A DNA stretch of 64,000 bases from Xylanibacillus composti (GTDB lineage Bacteria; Bacillota; Bacilli; Paenibacillales; K13), in assembly GCF_018403685.1 (NCBI RefSeq), contig NZ_BOVK01000043.1, forward strand, positions 17,742-81,741, read 5' to 3'. Made by a program: the position numbers and the translations under genes. How positions within the stretch are numbered: position 1 is the stretch's first letter; every line of letters starts with the position of its first letter. The notes under the pieces are model-generated. The model made no database searches, had not been told where the DNA came from, and saw only the letters and a program-made list of their open reading frames with translations. This document shows positions 16,159-27,100 of this stretch, in pieces.

Positions 16159-17972
16159 AGTCTCGAAGCAAACAAGGCATTGCCAGGCTGCTGGAGCTTG
16201 CTGGCGAGAAGAAGTCGCTGCTCATATGGTCGGGCGTGTTATCCGCGGGAAGCGTCATGATGATGCTTGTACCGTATCTTTCGGTGTACTTTGTGATGGC
16301 CGAGTTGCTGCGTCACGCTTCGGATATTTCGGGCGTGGACGGCCCATATGTCATCCGTTGGGCAGTTTGGGGCGTCTCCGGCATGGTGATCGGATATTTC
16401 CTGATGTACGTCGGAGGGATGTTCTCGCACATCGCCGCGTTTCGCATCTTGTACGGCATCCGCGTCAAGCTGTCCGACCATCTGGGGAAGCTTCCACTCG
16501 GTTACTTCAACAAGAACGCCACAGGGAAAATTAAAAAAAATGTGGAGATGGATGTGGAGCGAATCGAGCTCTTCATCGCCCATCAATTGCCCGACCTGAT
16601 TAGCACGGCAGTGATGATTGTGGCGATGCTGGTGACCATGTTTGCCCTGAATGTCTGGTTCGCCCTGGCTTGCGTCATTCCGCTGCTGATCGGCTTCGCC
16701 TCCCAATTCTCGATGATGGCCGGGCAGAAGGCGAAGGCTGGACTGAGGGAGTATTTCGACGCGCTTGAAAACATCAACGCCTCGGCCATCCAATATGCGA
16801 GGGGCATGCCTTCGATCAAGATGTTCGGGCAAACCGTCCGCTCGTTCCGCAAGTTCCATGCAGACATCGTGCGCTACCGGGATTTCAGCCTCCACTATGC
16901 CGACAATTTTCAGAATGGCTACGTGTCCTTCAAGACAATCGTTCTGTCGCTGTCCACCTTTTTCTTGCCGGTAGGCCTGTTTCTGCTGAGCGGAGATCCC
17001 GATAACGTTGCCTTTGCTGTGACCCTGATGTTCTTCCTCGTACTCGCGCCGGGAATTGCTACGCCGGTCTTCAAGCTTAACAATCTAGCCTCTACGCTGA
17101 ACGTCATTGTCGAGGGCGTCCGGCGCATCGACCGGATTTTTGCCGAGAAGCCGATTCCGGAGCCTAAATATTCCTACAAGCCTTCGTCCTACGATGTTCA
17201 GTTCCAAGAGGTCTGCTTCTCGTATAGCGGGCAAGACGATGCAGACGTGCTTCACGGCATCAGCTTTACGGCGCGTCAAGGGGAGATTACGGCGTTGGTG
17301 GGGCCGTCCGGATCGGGGAAATCGACTATCGCTCAGTTGATCCCCCGGTTCTGGGACGTGCGGCGCGGCAGCATTACGATTGGCGACGTGGAGATTCGGA
17401 ACATGCGGACAAGCGATCTGATGGATACGTTGTCGTTCGTGTTTCAGGATACGTTTCTGTTCTCGGACACCGTCTACAACAACATTGCGGCGGGCAGGCC
17501 GGGCGCGAGTCCAGAGGAAGTGTACGCGGCGGCGCGAGCTGCCCAGTGCCACACCTTTATCGAACGGTTGCCGGACGGCTACCGCACGCGGATCGGGGCT
17601 GGCGGATTGTACTTGTCGGGCGGAGAAGAGCAGCGGATTTCAGTGGCGCGAGCGATCCTGAAGAATGCGCCGATTCTGGTGCTCGACGAGGCGACCGCTT
17701 ACGCCGATCCGGAGAACGAATACCAGATGCAGCTGGCGCTGCGAGAACTGATCAAAGGCAAGACGGTGCTGATTATCGCCCACCGCTTGGCCACGATCTG
17801 TGAAGCGAATCAAATCATCGTGCTCCAGGATGGCCGGATCGACGATTCGGGCACGCATCATGAGCTATTGTCCCGAGGAGGATTGTACAAGACGATGTGG
17901 GACGCTTACAGAATGTCAGCAGAGTGGCAGATCGATCGCGCGGTCGAGAGAAAGGAGGCATCGGCGACATGA
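16155..17972 (+). CDS. ABC transporter half (membrane plus ATPase), YbtP/IrtA-like
   Basis: About 605 residues: six membrane segments (about 20-310), then an ATPase domain with Walker A GPSGSGKST, signature LSGGEEQRISVARAIL and Walker B LVLDEATAYADPENE. The ATAYADPENE variant is typical of YbtP/YbtQ and IrtA/IrtB. These have exporter architecture but function in siderophore-iron import in yersiniabactin and mycobactin systems. GTG start overlapping the previous stop (GTGA). It pairs with the next gene as a heterodimer. Confidence 0.9.
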   Translation: MKSRSKQGIARLLELAGEKKSLLIWSGVLSAGSVMMMLVPYLSVYFVMAELLRHASDISGVDGPYVIRWAVWGVSGMVIGYFLMYVGGMFSHIAAFRILYGIRVKLSDHLGKLPLGYFNKNATGKIKKNVEMDVERIELFIAHQLPDLISTAVMIVAMLVTMFALNVWFALACVIPLLIGFASQFSMMAGQKAKAGLREYFDALENINASAIQYARGMPSIKMFGQTVRSFRKFHADIVRYRDFSLHYADNFQNGYVSFKTIVLSLSTFFLPVGLFLLSGDPDNVAFAVTLMFFLVLAPGIATPVFKLNNLASTLNVIVEGVRRIDRIFAEKPIPEPKYSYKPSSYDVQFQEVCFSYSGQDDADVLHGISFTARQGEITALVGPSGSGKSTIAQLIPRFWDVRRGSITIGDVEIRNMRTSDLMDTLSFVFQDTFLFSDTVYNNIAAGRPGASPEEVYAAARAAQCHTFIERLPDGYRTRIGAGGLYLSGGEEQRISVARAILKNAPILVLDEATAYADPENEYQMQLALRELIKGKTVLIIAHRLATICEANQIIVLQDGRIDDSGTHHELLSRGGLYKTMWDAYRMSAEWQIDRAVERKEASAT

Positions 17973-19726
17973 TGGAGCGGATGCGCTATATTACAGCAGG
18001 CAACCCGATGCGAATGGCAAAGCCTATCCTGTGGGCGGTGCTGGCCAATATGGCCAACATGCTTCCGTTCGGTTTCATGACCGTGGCGGTCAGCGTGATT
18101 TACGCCTATTTCGCGGGCGAGCGGACAATTCTGCCTATGCAATTCTTGTGGTTGGCCTGGGGAGGCATGGTCGTCTGTCTAGTCCTGGTATTTGCGGCCG
18201 AGGCGAGGTCCTACCGCGCTACCTTTCGCAGCGCGTACGAGTCATCTGCCGAAGGGCGGACTCATCTGGCCGAGCATATCCGCAAGCTCCCGCTCGGATT
18301 TCTCCTAAGGAAGGACGCCGGGGAGCTTGGCCATACGATGATGAACGATTTTACCCAGACCGAGAATGCCGCCACGCATATATTGCCGCAGCTTGTCAGC
18401 GGGGTGATCATTCCTGTCCTGGCTTTTTCCGGATTGCTATTTATCGACTGGCGAATGGCGGCGGCGATGCTGGCGGGATTCCCTGTATCGCTGCTGATTC
18501 TATGGGGCGTATCCCGTTTGGAAAGGAAGCTCGGGCAGAGCCACTCCGAAGCCAGAATCGCGCAGTCGAACCGGCTGCAGGAATACTTGCTCGGCATGAA
18601 AGTCATCAAGGCTTGCAATCTGGGCGGGGAAAATTTCCAAAGGCTAGAGCGGGCGTTTTATCACTACATGAAAGAAAGCATCAAGCTGGAGGGCGCGCTA
18701 GGCCCCTTCTTCCTGGTCGCCATCGCCTTCATGGAAGCGGGATTGTCCTTGATTACGATGACAGGCGTCTATCTCATTCTTGGCGGACAAATCTCGATTC
18801 CTTTATTCGCCCTGTTTTTGCTGGTCGGCACGCGCATCTTCGACCCGCTGTCAGTTGCGATTATGCGGCTGCCCGCCTTCAAGTATGACGCGATGGCGGG
18901 CGAGCGCATCGTCAAGCTGCTGGAGCAGCCGGCGATGACCGGGACATCAGAACCGCCGAACAACCACGATATCCGGTTTGAGCAGGTGACCTTTGGCTAC
19001 GACGAATCGATCGTGCTGAACGAGATTTCCGCAGAGATGCGCGAAGGGACGCTGACAGCGATCGTCGGTCCTTCAGGAAGCGGGAAAAGCACAATGCTGC
19101 GCCTGATCGCGCGCTTTTACGACCCGCAGCAAGGAAAAGTGCTGTTCGGTGGCCAGGATGTGCGCGGGATGGACCCGGAAAAGCTTCTGAAACAGATGTC
19201 CATGGTGTTTCAGGACGTATATTTGTTCCAGGATACGATCCGCAACAACATTCGTTACGGCCGGGAGGACGCTTCGCAGGAGGAGATCGAGACGGCTGCG
19301 AAGGAAGCGTGCTGCCACGATTTCATCATGAAGCTGCCGCAAGGCTACGACACGATGGTGGGCGAGGGCGGCTCCACGCTGTCGGGAGGCGAGAAACAGC
19401 GCATATCCATCGCCCGCGCGATTCTGAAAGACGCGCCCGTCCTGTTGCTGGATGAGGCGACCGCCTCCCTCGATCCGGAGAATGAAGCGGAGATGCAGAA
19501 GGCGATCAGTCGTCTGATCGAGGGCCGGACGGTCATCATGATCGCCCATCGGCTGAAGACGGTTGTCAAGGCGGATCACATTCTCGTGCTGGACAAAGGC
19601 ACAGTCGTCGAGCAGGGTCGTCACGAGGAGCTGATTCGCAACGGGGGGCTATACGCCAGACTATGGGATTTGCAGACGAAGACCAGCGGCTGGAAGCTTG
19701 CCGGCGAGAGGGAGGCGGTTGTTTGA
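17969..19726 (+). CDS. ABC transporter half (membrane plus ATPase), YbtQ/IrtB-like
   Basis: About 585 residues, with the membrane domain at about 20-300 and the ATPase at about 330-575. Walker A GPSGSGKST, signature LSGGEKQRISIARAIL and Walker B LLLDEATASLDPENE are intact. ATG at 17969 overlaps the previous stop; AAAGGAGG lies at 17951-17958. It is predicted to form a heterodimer with the preceding half. Direction of transport cannot be told from sequence; relatives (YbtPQ, IrtAB) import ferric siderophore or reduce it at the membrane. Confidence 0.9.
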   Translation: MMERMRYITAGNPMRMAKPILWAVLANMANMLPFGFMTVAVSVIYAYFAGERTILPMQFLWLAWGGMVVCLVLVFAAEARSYRATFRSAYESSAEGRTHLAEHIRKLPLGFLLRKDAGELGHTMMNDFTQTENAATHILPQLVSGVIIPVLAFSGLLFIDWRMAAAMLAGFPVSLLILWGVSRLERKLGQSHSEARIAQSNRLQEYLLGMKVIKACNLGGENFQRLERAFYHYMKESIKLEGALGPFFLVAIAFMEAGLSLITMTGVYLILGGQISIPLFALFLLVGTRIFDPLSVAIMRLPAFKYDAMAGERIVKLLEQPAMTGTSEPPNNHDIRFEQVTFGYDESIVLNEISAEMREGTLTAIVGPSGSGKSTMLRLIARFYDPQQGKVLFGGQDVRGMDPEKLLKQMSMVFQDVYLFQDTIRNNIRYGREDASQEEIETAAKEACCHDFIMKLPQGYDTMVGEGGSTLSGGEKQRISIARAILKDAPVLLLDEATASLDPENEAEMQKAISRLIEGRTVIMIAHRLKTVVKADHILVLDKGTVVEQGRHEELIRNGGLYARLWDLQTKTSGWKLAGEREAVV

Positions 19727-21120
19727 GTGAAGCTGTTGCCTCCGACAAAGAAGCGCAGCAACGGCTGATTATGAACGGCAACCTCTGGAAAGTGACCTTT
19801 CAGCTGTCATGGCCTGCAATCGTCGCCATGATTCTCTACGGGTTCAATGCCGTCGTTGCCGCCGTATTTGTCGGCCGCTATGTTGGGGAAACCGCTTTGG
19901 CAGGCGTTTCCGTAGCTTATCCATTGACGCAAATCAGCATGGGCGTCGGCTCCTTGATCGGCGTTGGCGCGGGTTCGGTGTTAAGCATAGCCATAGGCCG
20001 TCAGGATAAGCGCATGCAGGAACGGCTGCTCGGGCATGTCAACGTGCTTGCGATGCTCGCGACTGCAGTCTATATGGCATTCGGACTGCTGTTCTCGGAA
20101 GCGCTCATCAGCATGATGGGCGGAGAAGGCGAAGCGTTAAGCATCGGAGAGCGCTACTTCAGCATTACAGTCCTCGGCTCGTTTTTCTGGATATACGGCC
20201 TGGCCGCCAACATGATTGTAAGGGCCGAAGGGAAGATGAGATCGGCGGCGGTCGTGATGGGGATCGGTCTGGCTGCAGATATATTGTTTAACTATATTTT
20301 GGTCGTCATGCTCGATTTGGGCGTTGAAGGAGCCGCCTGGGCAACTAATGCAGGGATGATTGTCTACACGCTGCTCGGCTGGATATATTTCGGCAAAGGG
20401 TATTCCTCCTTCAAGGCCAAGGTTTTCTCGATATATTGGGACGCTTCCGTTGTGAAATCCATCCTCGGACTAGGGATGTCTTCGTTGATCATGATTGTCA
20501 TGAACCTGGTGCAAGGAATCGTCGTCTTCAACGCGCTGTCCCGATACGGCACGGTGCAGGATATCGCCTTTTACGGCGCAGTGTATCGCGTATTTACCTT
20601 TTTGCTGACGCCGATCTTCGGTTTCATGCGTGCGCTGCAGCCGGTCATTGGGATCAACTATGGAGCAGGCCGTTATGAGCGGGTGACGGATGCTTACATG
20701 AAATTTACCGTTGCTTCCCTGCTGCTGACCTTGCCATTATGGCTCGTTTGCATGATCGCCCCCGGGTTCGTCATAGGCTTCATGCTGCCCGATCAAGCGT
20801 TTACTTCGGAACAATTGCTGTATTTCCGGATTTACATGGGGATATTGCCGCTGTTGTCCACGATTTTTATGGCGATGACGTTTTTCCCTTCGATTGACAA
20901 AGGGAAGCCGGCCGCCATGATCGGCATAGCAAGGCAGCTTATCTTCTATGTGCCAGTCATGCTGCTGCTGCCGAGATGGATGGGCGTCTCCGGCGTTTAC
21001 TACGGTTCGCTTGCGATTGACGCTGTCATTGTTCTTTGGACGTTGATTATGGTCAGGAACGAATTTGCTGCACTTCGAAAAAAAGCTGTGTCATCATTCG
21101 GAGACAGGATATCCGTATAA
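19723..21120 (+). CDS. MATE-family efflux transporter, probable siderophore exporter
   Basis: About 465 residues with about twelve membrane segments. The start of the fold (LSWPAIVAMILYGFNAVVAA, then GRYVGETALAGVSVAYPL) is typical of NorM/DinF-like MATE proteins. The start is TTG at 19723, which overlaps the preceding stop (TTGA) and follows GGGAGG. In a siderophore operon a MATE protein most likely exports the finished molecule using an ion gradient. The role is inferred from context. Confidence 0.88.
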   Translation: MSEAVASDKEAQQRLIMNGNLWKVTFQLSWPAIVAMILYGFNAVVAAVFVGRYVGETALAGVSVAYPLTQISMGVGSLIGVGAGSVLSIAIGRQDKRMQERLLGHVNVLAMLATAVYMAFGLLFSEALISMMGGEGEALSIGERYFSITVLGSFFWIYGLAANMIVRAEGKMRSAAVVMGIGLAADILFNYILVVMLDLGVEGAAWATNAGMIVYTLLGWIYFGKGYSSFKAKVFSIYWDASVVKSILGLGMSSLIMIVMNLVQGIVVFNALSRYGTVQDIAFYGAVYRVFTFLLTPIFGFMRALQPVIGINYGAGRYERVTDAYMKFTVASLLLTLPLWLVCMIAPGFVIGFMLPDQAFTSEQLLYFRIYMGILPLLSTIFMAMTFFPSIDKGKPAAMIGIARQLIFYVPVMLLLPRWMGVSGVYYGSLAIDAVIVLWTLIMVRNEFAALRKKAVSSFGDRISV

Positions 21121-21140
21121 AGAATTGGAGGAGAAATCGA

Positions 21141-24137
21141 ATGTGGGAAGACAGGAAACAGGTTGCAGAGGCGGCAAGCAAATACGAACAACTCGGCTAC
21201 TGGGAGCCTCTGACCCTGGGACAGCATTTGCACAGATGGGCTGAGCGCTACCGCGACAGTGTCGCGCTTGTCGAAGGCGACAGCAGACTTACTTACAGGG
21301 AACTGGACGGCAAGGCCGATGAGTTGGCTTCCGGCTTGTACAACATGGGCATCAAGAAAGGCGACCATGTCGTAGTCCAACTGCCAAACCGCATTTCTTT
21401 CGTCGTCGTTTGCTTTGCTCTGTTCCGCATCGGGGCCTTGCCGATCCTCGCTTTGCCCGCTCACAGAGAGACGGAGCTGGACGGTATATTCCAAACGGCC
21501 GAGCCGGTCGCGTATATCGCGCCCGACGTGTATCTCGGTTTCGATTACAGGCCCATGGCGAACCGTCTGGCAAAGAGACATCCTTCCGTACGATTCGTCA
21601 TTACCGACGGAGACAACGAGAGCGGCGTCCGCCTTGCCGATATCGGCATGCCACCGGTTAAGCTGGAACAGCCCGCTTACCGGGATATTGCGCTGCTGCT
21701 GCTGTCCGGCGGTACAACCGGCATACCGAAGCTGATTCCGAGAACGCACGCCGACTATGCCTATAATGCCAAGGCCGCAGCAACGCGCTGCAACCTGAAA
21801 GCGCAAAGCGTCTATCTGGCCGTTCTGCCGGTTGCCCATAACTTTCCGCTGTGCTGCCCGGGCATTCTCGGTACGCTGTCTGTCGGCGGCAAGGTGGTGA
21901 TGTGCCAAACCTCAAGCTGCGACGAAGCGTTGCCGTTAATTGCGCAAGAGAAGGTGACCATTACAGCGCTGGTGCCTTCTCTCGCCAGTATGTGGCTGGA
22001 CGTCCTCGAATGGGATCGCACCAGCGATATCTCAAGTCTTGAGGTTCTCCAGATCGGCGGGGCGATGCTGGAAGAACAACTCGCACGACGCATCATGCCG
22101 GAGATGGGGTGCAAGCTGCAGCAGGTGTTCGGCATGGCTGAAGGTCTTATCTGTTGTACATCCCTTGACGATACCGAGCAGATCATACAGAGCTGTCAGG
22201 GCAGGCCGTTATCGGCCGATGATGAAATCTTGCTCGTGGACGAGGAGGGAAATGAAGTCGAAACAGGCGAATATGGCGAGCTGCTGGTGAGAGGACCTTA
22301 CACGATCAACGGTTACTACAGAGCGCCTGAACAGAACCGCAAGGCTTTCACGCCCGACGGGTTCTATCGCTCGGGAGACAGGGCGAGAGTAACGGCGGAA
22401 GGAAATATTCAAATTGGCGGGCGCATCAAAGAGCAAATCAACCGGGCGGGAGAAAAGATCGTGCCGTCTGAAGTCGAGTCATGGCTGTGTGCGCATCCGG
22501 ACATCCAGGATGCTGTCCTGATCGGTCTTCCCGATGCAAGGCTCGGGGAAAGAAGCTGCGCTTGCCTGATGACCGGGGGCAAGGAAATCAGCCTGGCAGA
22601 GATTCACCGTTTCCTTCAGGACAAGGGAGTCGCACGCTACAAAATGCCGGATCAAATCGTATTTGTCGATGTCTGGCCGCTGACCGGCGTCGGCAAGATC
22701 GACAAGGCGAAGCTCAAGAAGCTGGCAGCCGGATCGGAGCGCCAGGCGGAGGACAACCGGGCGGAGTATCTGGAAGAAACGGTTGATTTCAAGCAAGACG
22801 CCCACATCGCGGCGGCGCAGGCGATCGAATCCGGTTTGTTTGACACCTTCCTCCTCTACGAGAACGGGGACGAGCTGTCGTTGGGCATGGGCGTTCACGC
22901 CATGATCACCGTCAAGCCTGACTGCACGACGGTAACAACCGCCGAGGAAACGCTGCAATTCGAAAACAGGTCGTTAAGCGAAACCATGGGGAAAGCATTC
23001 TCATCTGTGTCTCTGCGGAACTGGCGCGCTTATGGCATCGCCAATTTTGAACTGTCCCGCTATCATTACGATTTGCCGCTGCCGTCCGGGGATGCGTGTC
23101 TGATGCAGCTGTTTGTTCCCCAGGTTGAACTGAGGTTTGCGAATGGCACGCTTGTTCTAAGAGCTGTGAACCGGGAGTTGTTCCAAGAGGCCGAGTCACT
23201 GGCGAAGCGAATCGCGAATAGCGGCCGCGACGAGGACTCGGCATCCCGTTTGGCAGGCTGGTCGGATCGGATTGTGCCGGAGATTTCGGAAGTGGACACG
23301 CACGATGCCGAAGCCTACATGAAGATGGTGGAGGCCGCTGTGGAAGAAATTCGGCAGCGCAACTATCACAAAGTGATTTTGTCCAGAAAGATTCCGCTTC
23401 GCCGGGAGCTGGATATGGTGGCCAGCTATATTGCGGGCAGAAGGGCCAACACTCCCGCAAGATCGTTCCTGCTTAGTCTGGATGGCTTGCGCGCGGCCGG
23501 GTTCAGTCCGGAAACGGTTGTCGAGGTCGACGATCAAGGCTGGGCGAGCACGTTCCCGCTGGCAGGGACGCGCGCAACGGGGAGCAGCGTGGAAGAGGCA
23601 AGCAGGCTGAGAGAGGAACTGCTCCGTGATCCGAAGGAAATTGCGGAACATGCTGTTTCCGTCAAGCTGGCGTTCGAGGAGATGGAACGAATTTGTGCGT
23701 CCGACACCATTGTCGTGCATGAATTCATGTCGGTGGCAAGCAGAGGCACAGTTCAACATATTGCTTCGAGGCTGAAGGGGAAGCTGAAATCCGGTTTTGA
23801 CGCGTGGCATGCGTTCCATGCCCTGTTCCCGGCAGTGACGGCCTGCGGCATACCGAAGAAACCGTCTATCGATGCCATTGGAAGATTGGAGACAGAGCCC
23901 CGGAATCTGTACAGCGGCTGCGTGATGACGGTGGACAGCAATGGCGCAATGGACGCCGCCCTTGTGCTGCGGACGATTTTCCAGAAGGAAAAGAGCGCGT
24001 GGCTGCAAGCCGGGGCAGGCATTGTGGAGATGTCTAATCCGTCCAGAGAGCTGGAAGAGACACGTGAAAAATTGAGCAGTGTATCCAAGCAGCTGGTTGC
24101 CGCCAGCGTGAAGCAGGAAGTCGGCGGAAGCGTATAG
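21141..24137 (+). CDS. Bifunctional salicyl-AMP ligase / salicylate synthase fusion
   Basis: A 998-residue protein joining two enzymes usually encoded apart. Residues about 1-545 are an aryl-acid AMP ligase (YbtE/MbtA/DhbE type) with the phosphate-binding loop LLLSGGTTGIPK and the aryl-acid pocket HNFPLCC (Asn234). As I recall from DhbE work, a Cys at the position of C239 goes with salicylate and a Ser with dihydroxybenzoate. Residues about 570-995 are a chorismate-using salicylate synthase (MbtI/Irp9/YbtS type) with GFSPETVVEV, PLAGTRATG, EIAEHAVSVK, and ALFPAVTACGIPK followed by YSGCVMTV. The enzyme would turn chorismate into salicylate and load it on the ArCP of the next gene. ATG at 21141 follows TTGGAGGAG. 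Confidence 0.9.
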   Translation: MWEDRKQVAEAASKYEQLGYWEPLTLGQHLHRWAERYRDSVALVEGDSRLTYRELDGKADELASGLYNMGIKKGDHVVVQLPNRISFVVVCFALFRIGALPILALPAHRETELDGIFQTAEPVAYIAPDVYLGFDYRPMANRLAKRHPSVRFVITDGDNESGVRLADIGMPPVKLEQPAYRDIALLLLSGGTTGIPKLIPRTHADYAYNAKAAATRCNLKAQSVYLAVLPVAHNFPLCCPGILGTLSVGGKVVMCQTSSCDEALPLIAQEKVTITALVPSLASMWLDVLEWDRTSDISSLEVLQIGGAMLEEQLARRIMPEMGCKLQQVFGMAEGLICCTSLDDTEQIIQSCQGRPLSADDEILLVDEEGNEVETGEYGELLVRGPYTINGYYRAPEQNRKAFTPDGFYRSGDRARVTAEGNIQIGGRIKEQINRAGEKIVPSEVESWLCAHPDIQDAVLIGLPDARLGERSCACLMTGGKEISLAEIHRFLQDKGVARYKMPDQIVFVDVWPLTGVGKIDKAKLKKLAAGSERQAEDNRAEYLEETVDFKQDAHIAAAQAIESGLFDTFLLYENGDELSLGMGVHAMITVKPDCTTVTTAEETLQFENRSLSETMGKAFSSVSLRNWRAYGIANFELSRYHYDLPLPSGDACLMQLFVPQVELRFANGTLVLRAVNRELFQEAESLAKRIANSGRDEDSASRLAGWSDRIVPEISEVDTHDAEAYMKMVEAAVEEIRQRNYHKVILSRKIPLRRELDMVASYIAGRRANTPARSFLLSLDGLRAAGFSPETVVEVDDQGWASTFPLAGTRATGSSVEEASRLREELLRDPKEIAEHAVSVKLAFEEMERICASDTIVVHEFMSVASRGTVQHIASRLKGKLKSGFDAWHAFHALFPAVTACGIPKKPSIDAIGRLETEPRNLYSGCVMTVDSNGAMDAALVLRTIFQKEKSAWLQAGAGIVEMSNPSRELEETREKLSSVSKQLVAASVKQEVGGSV

Positions 24138-24169
24138 CTGGACATGTGGGGAAAGGAGAGAGTAGGAGG

Positions 24170-27100
24170 ATGAGCGAATCGTTGCTGCCTATCTCTGCGA
24201 TAGGCTATGAAGAAGCGCGCATGCAAGTCAAGCGCATGCTGCCTGCGCCTGTCGAGTTTGACGATGATCAGAACTTGATTGAGCTTGGATTGGATTCACT
24301 GCATATGATGCGGCTGGTCAATGATTGGCGACGGGCCGGCGCGGCGGTATCCTTCGCCGAGCTGATCGCCTCGCCGCGATTTGGCGACTGGTGGAGCCTG
24401 CTGCACAAAAGCAATCGGGAAGCGGCGGTAACGGCAGAGCGGCCGGCGCGGCATATGACGACTGGGGCGTGCGATCCCGAACCCGCGATAGGACCGTTCC
24501 CGCTTACGGATGTGCAATACGCCTATTGGATCGGACGGCGCGACGAACAGCCGCTTGGCGGAGTTGGGTGTCACGCCTATGTGGAGATGGACGGTCATGG
24601 CGTTGAGCCAAGGCGGCTGGAATCGGCCTGGAAGCAATTGCTTGCGCATCATGCCATGCTTCGGGCCAGATTTTTGGCAGACGGACAGCAGGAAGTGATG
24701 GAGACGCCCGCTGCCCCTACGTTGGTGGTGCACGATTTGCGGCATTGCTCAGCGGACGAGCTTGCGCCTGAGTTGATGCGCATTCGCGACCGATTGTCAC
24801 ATCGTCGATTGGCGGTAGAGAACGGAGAGGTTGCCGGACTCGCTCTCAGCCTGCTGCCGGAGGGCCGAACCCGCATTCATTTCGATATAGATCTGCTTGT
24901 CGCCGACGTGCAGAGCCTGCATATCCTATTGCGCGATCTTGCCGCTGCCTACGCTCGCGGCGCCAAACCGGCCGCTCCGGCAAACTGGCGTTTTGCCGAC
25001 TACTTGCGCCGGGAAGCGTCAGGCAGGGAGGCGGAACTAGCCAGGGCCGAGGCTTATTGGAGAGAACGGTTGCCTAATCTCCCGGCCGCTCCCGGATTGC
25101 CATTAAAGACGAGGCCGGAAACGATAAAAGCGCCTGTATTTGCAAGAAGAAGCTATGTGGTAAGCGAAGCGGTCTGGAAGCGGCTGCAACAACGGGCAGC
25201 CGCTTGTCAGGTAACCCCTGCGATGGTGCTGTTGACCGCATATGCGGAAGTGCTGGACAGGTGGAGCGCCCATTCGCAATTCCTCCTGAACATCCCGCTG
25301 TTCGACCGGCCAACGGGGGAACCCGGACTTGAGGATGTCGTCGCCGATTTTACCAATCTGCTGTTGCTTGCGGTGGATTGTGGAACCCGGCAATCCTTCC
25401 TGGAACGCGTGCGAAGCGTGCAGGCGCAATTCCATCGGGATGCGGCACATGCGGCCTATTCCGGCGTGCAGGTGCAGCGCGACCTGGCTCGCTTCCGCCA
25501 AGGAGAACGGGAGATTGCCCCTGTCGTGTTCGCATGCAATTTGGGAACTCCGCTGATGACCGACGAATGTCGGCAATCATTGGGAGAACTCGCATACATG
25601 ATCTCGCAGACGCCGCAAGTGTGGCTGGATTTCCAAATATACGAAATGGACGCGGGCTTGTTATTGGCATGGGACGCCGTCGACGCATTGTTCCCAGACG
25701 GCATGATGGACCGGATGTTTGCCGCCATGACCCGCTTGATCGAGTGGCTGGCGGCGGAACACACCGGCTGGCAAGCTTCACCGGATACGCTATGGGCTGC
25801 GGAACGGCCGAGATGGGAGAAGGATGAAGAGCGCTCGCTTCCCATGCAGGCGCAATGTCTGCATGACGGCTTCTTCGAGAAAGCTGCGGCGAGTCCCGGA
25901 CAAACCGCGCTGATCGACAGCCGCTCCGATGCGCTCTGCTCGTATGGCGAGCTGTCCGATTATGCCTTGCGGGTGGCGGCATTCCTTCAAGCCAGCGGCG
26001 TAAGAGAAGGAGACCCTGTCGCCGTCACGCTGCCTCGGGGAATCGATCAAATCGCAGCGGTCCTCGGCATATTGGCCGCAGGAGCATGCTATGTGCCGAT
26101 TAGCGTCGATCAGCCGTCTGCCCGCCGCAGCAAGATACATCAAAAAGCGGGTATTCGCCACGTCCTTACCGATCCTGAGCTTGTCGACGCCGCAGGATGG
26201 CCGGCCGATGCCGCCGTGCTTTCGATCACCGATGCGGCGGATGCTGTTCCGCTAACGGAGCCCGCTGATCCATCTCCCGAGCGGTTGGCCTATATCCTCT
26301 TTACCTCGGGCTCAACAGGCGAGCCGAAAGGGGTGGAAATTCGCCATGCCGGGGCGTGGAATACGATCGCTGATCTCAACCAGCGCTATCAGGTCGGGCA
26401 AACCGACCGGATTGTGGCGGTCTCCTCTCTCGATTTCGATCTTTCTGTTTACGACATCTTCGGACTGCTGAGCGCCGGAGGCTCGCTCGTGCTGCTTGCG
26501 GAAGAGACGCGGCGGGATGCGGCCCGTTGGCTGAAGCTGGTGAACAAGTATGAGGCCACGATCTGGAATTCCGTTCCCGTGCTGCTGGATATGCTGTTGA
26601 CGGCCGCCGAGAGCGAGCGGGAAAAGTTGTCTTCGCTGCGTCTCGCCATGCTTTCCGGCGACTGGATCGGCCTGGACTTGCCGCCGCGGCTGAACCAGGC
26701 TGCCGAACATAGCCTCCTGGTAGCCATGGGGGGAGCCACGGAGGCATCCATCTGGTCCAACTATCATGAGGTTGCGGTGCCGTTGCCCGCGCACTGGACA
26801 TCGATTCCGTATGGCCGTCCGCTGTCCAACCAGGCGTATCGGATTGTGGACGACAAGGGAAGGGACTGCCCCGAATGGGCAACCGGCGAGCTGTGGATCG
26901 GCGGGGCCGGCGTAGCGGCAGGATACCGCGGGGAGCCTGAGCTTACCGCGGAGCGCTTCGTCGAATGGAATGACTCCCGCTGGTATCGCACAGGCGATCT
27001 GGGCCGGTATTGGCCGGACGGCACGATGGAGTTCCTGGGCCGTCAGGATTTCCAGGTCAAAATCAGAGGGCATCGCATTGAGCTGGGTGAGATTGAAACG

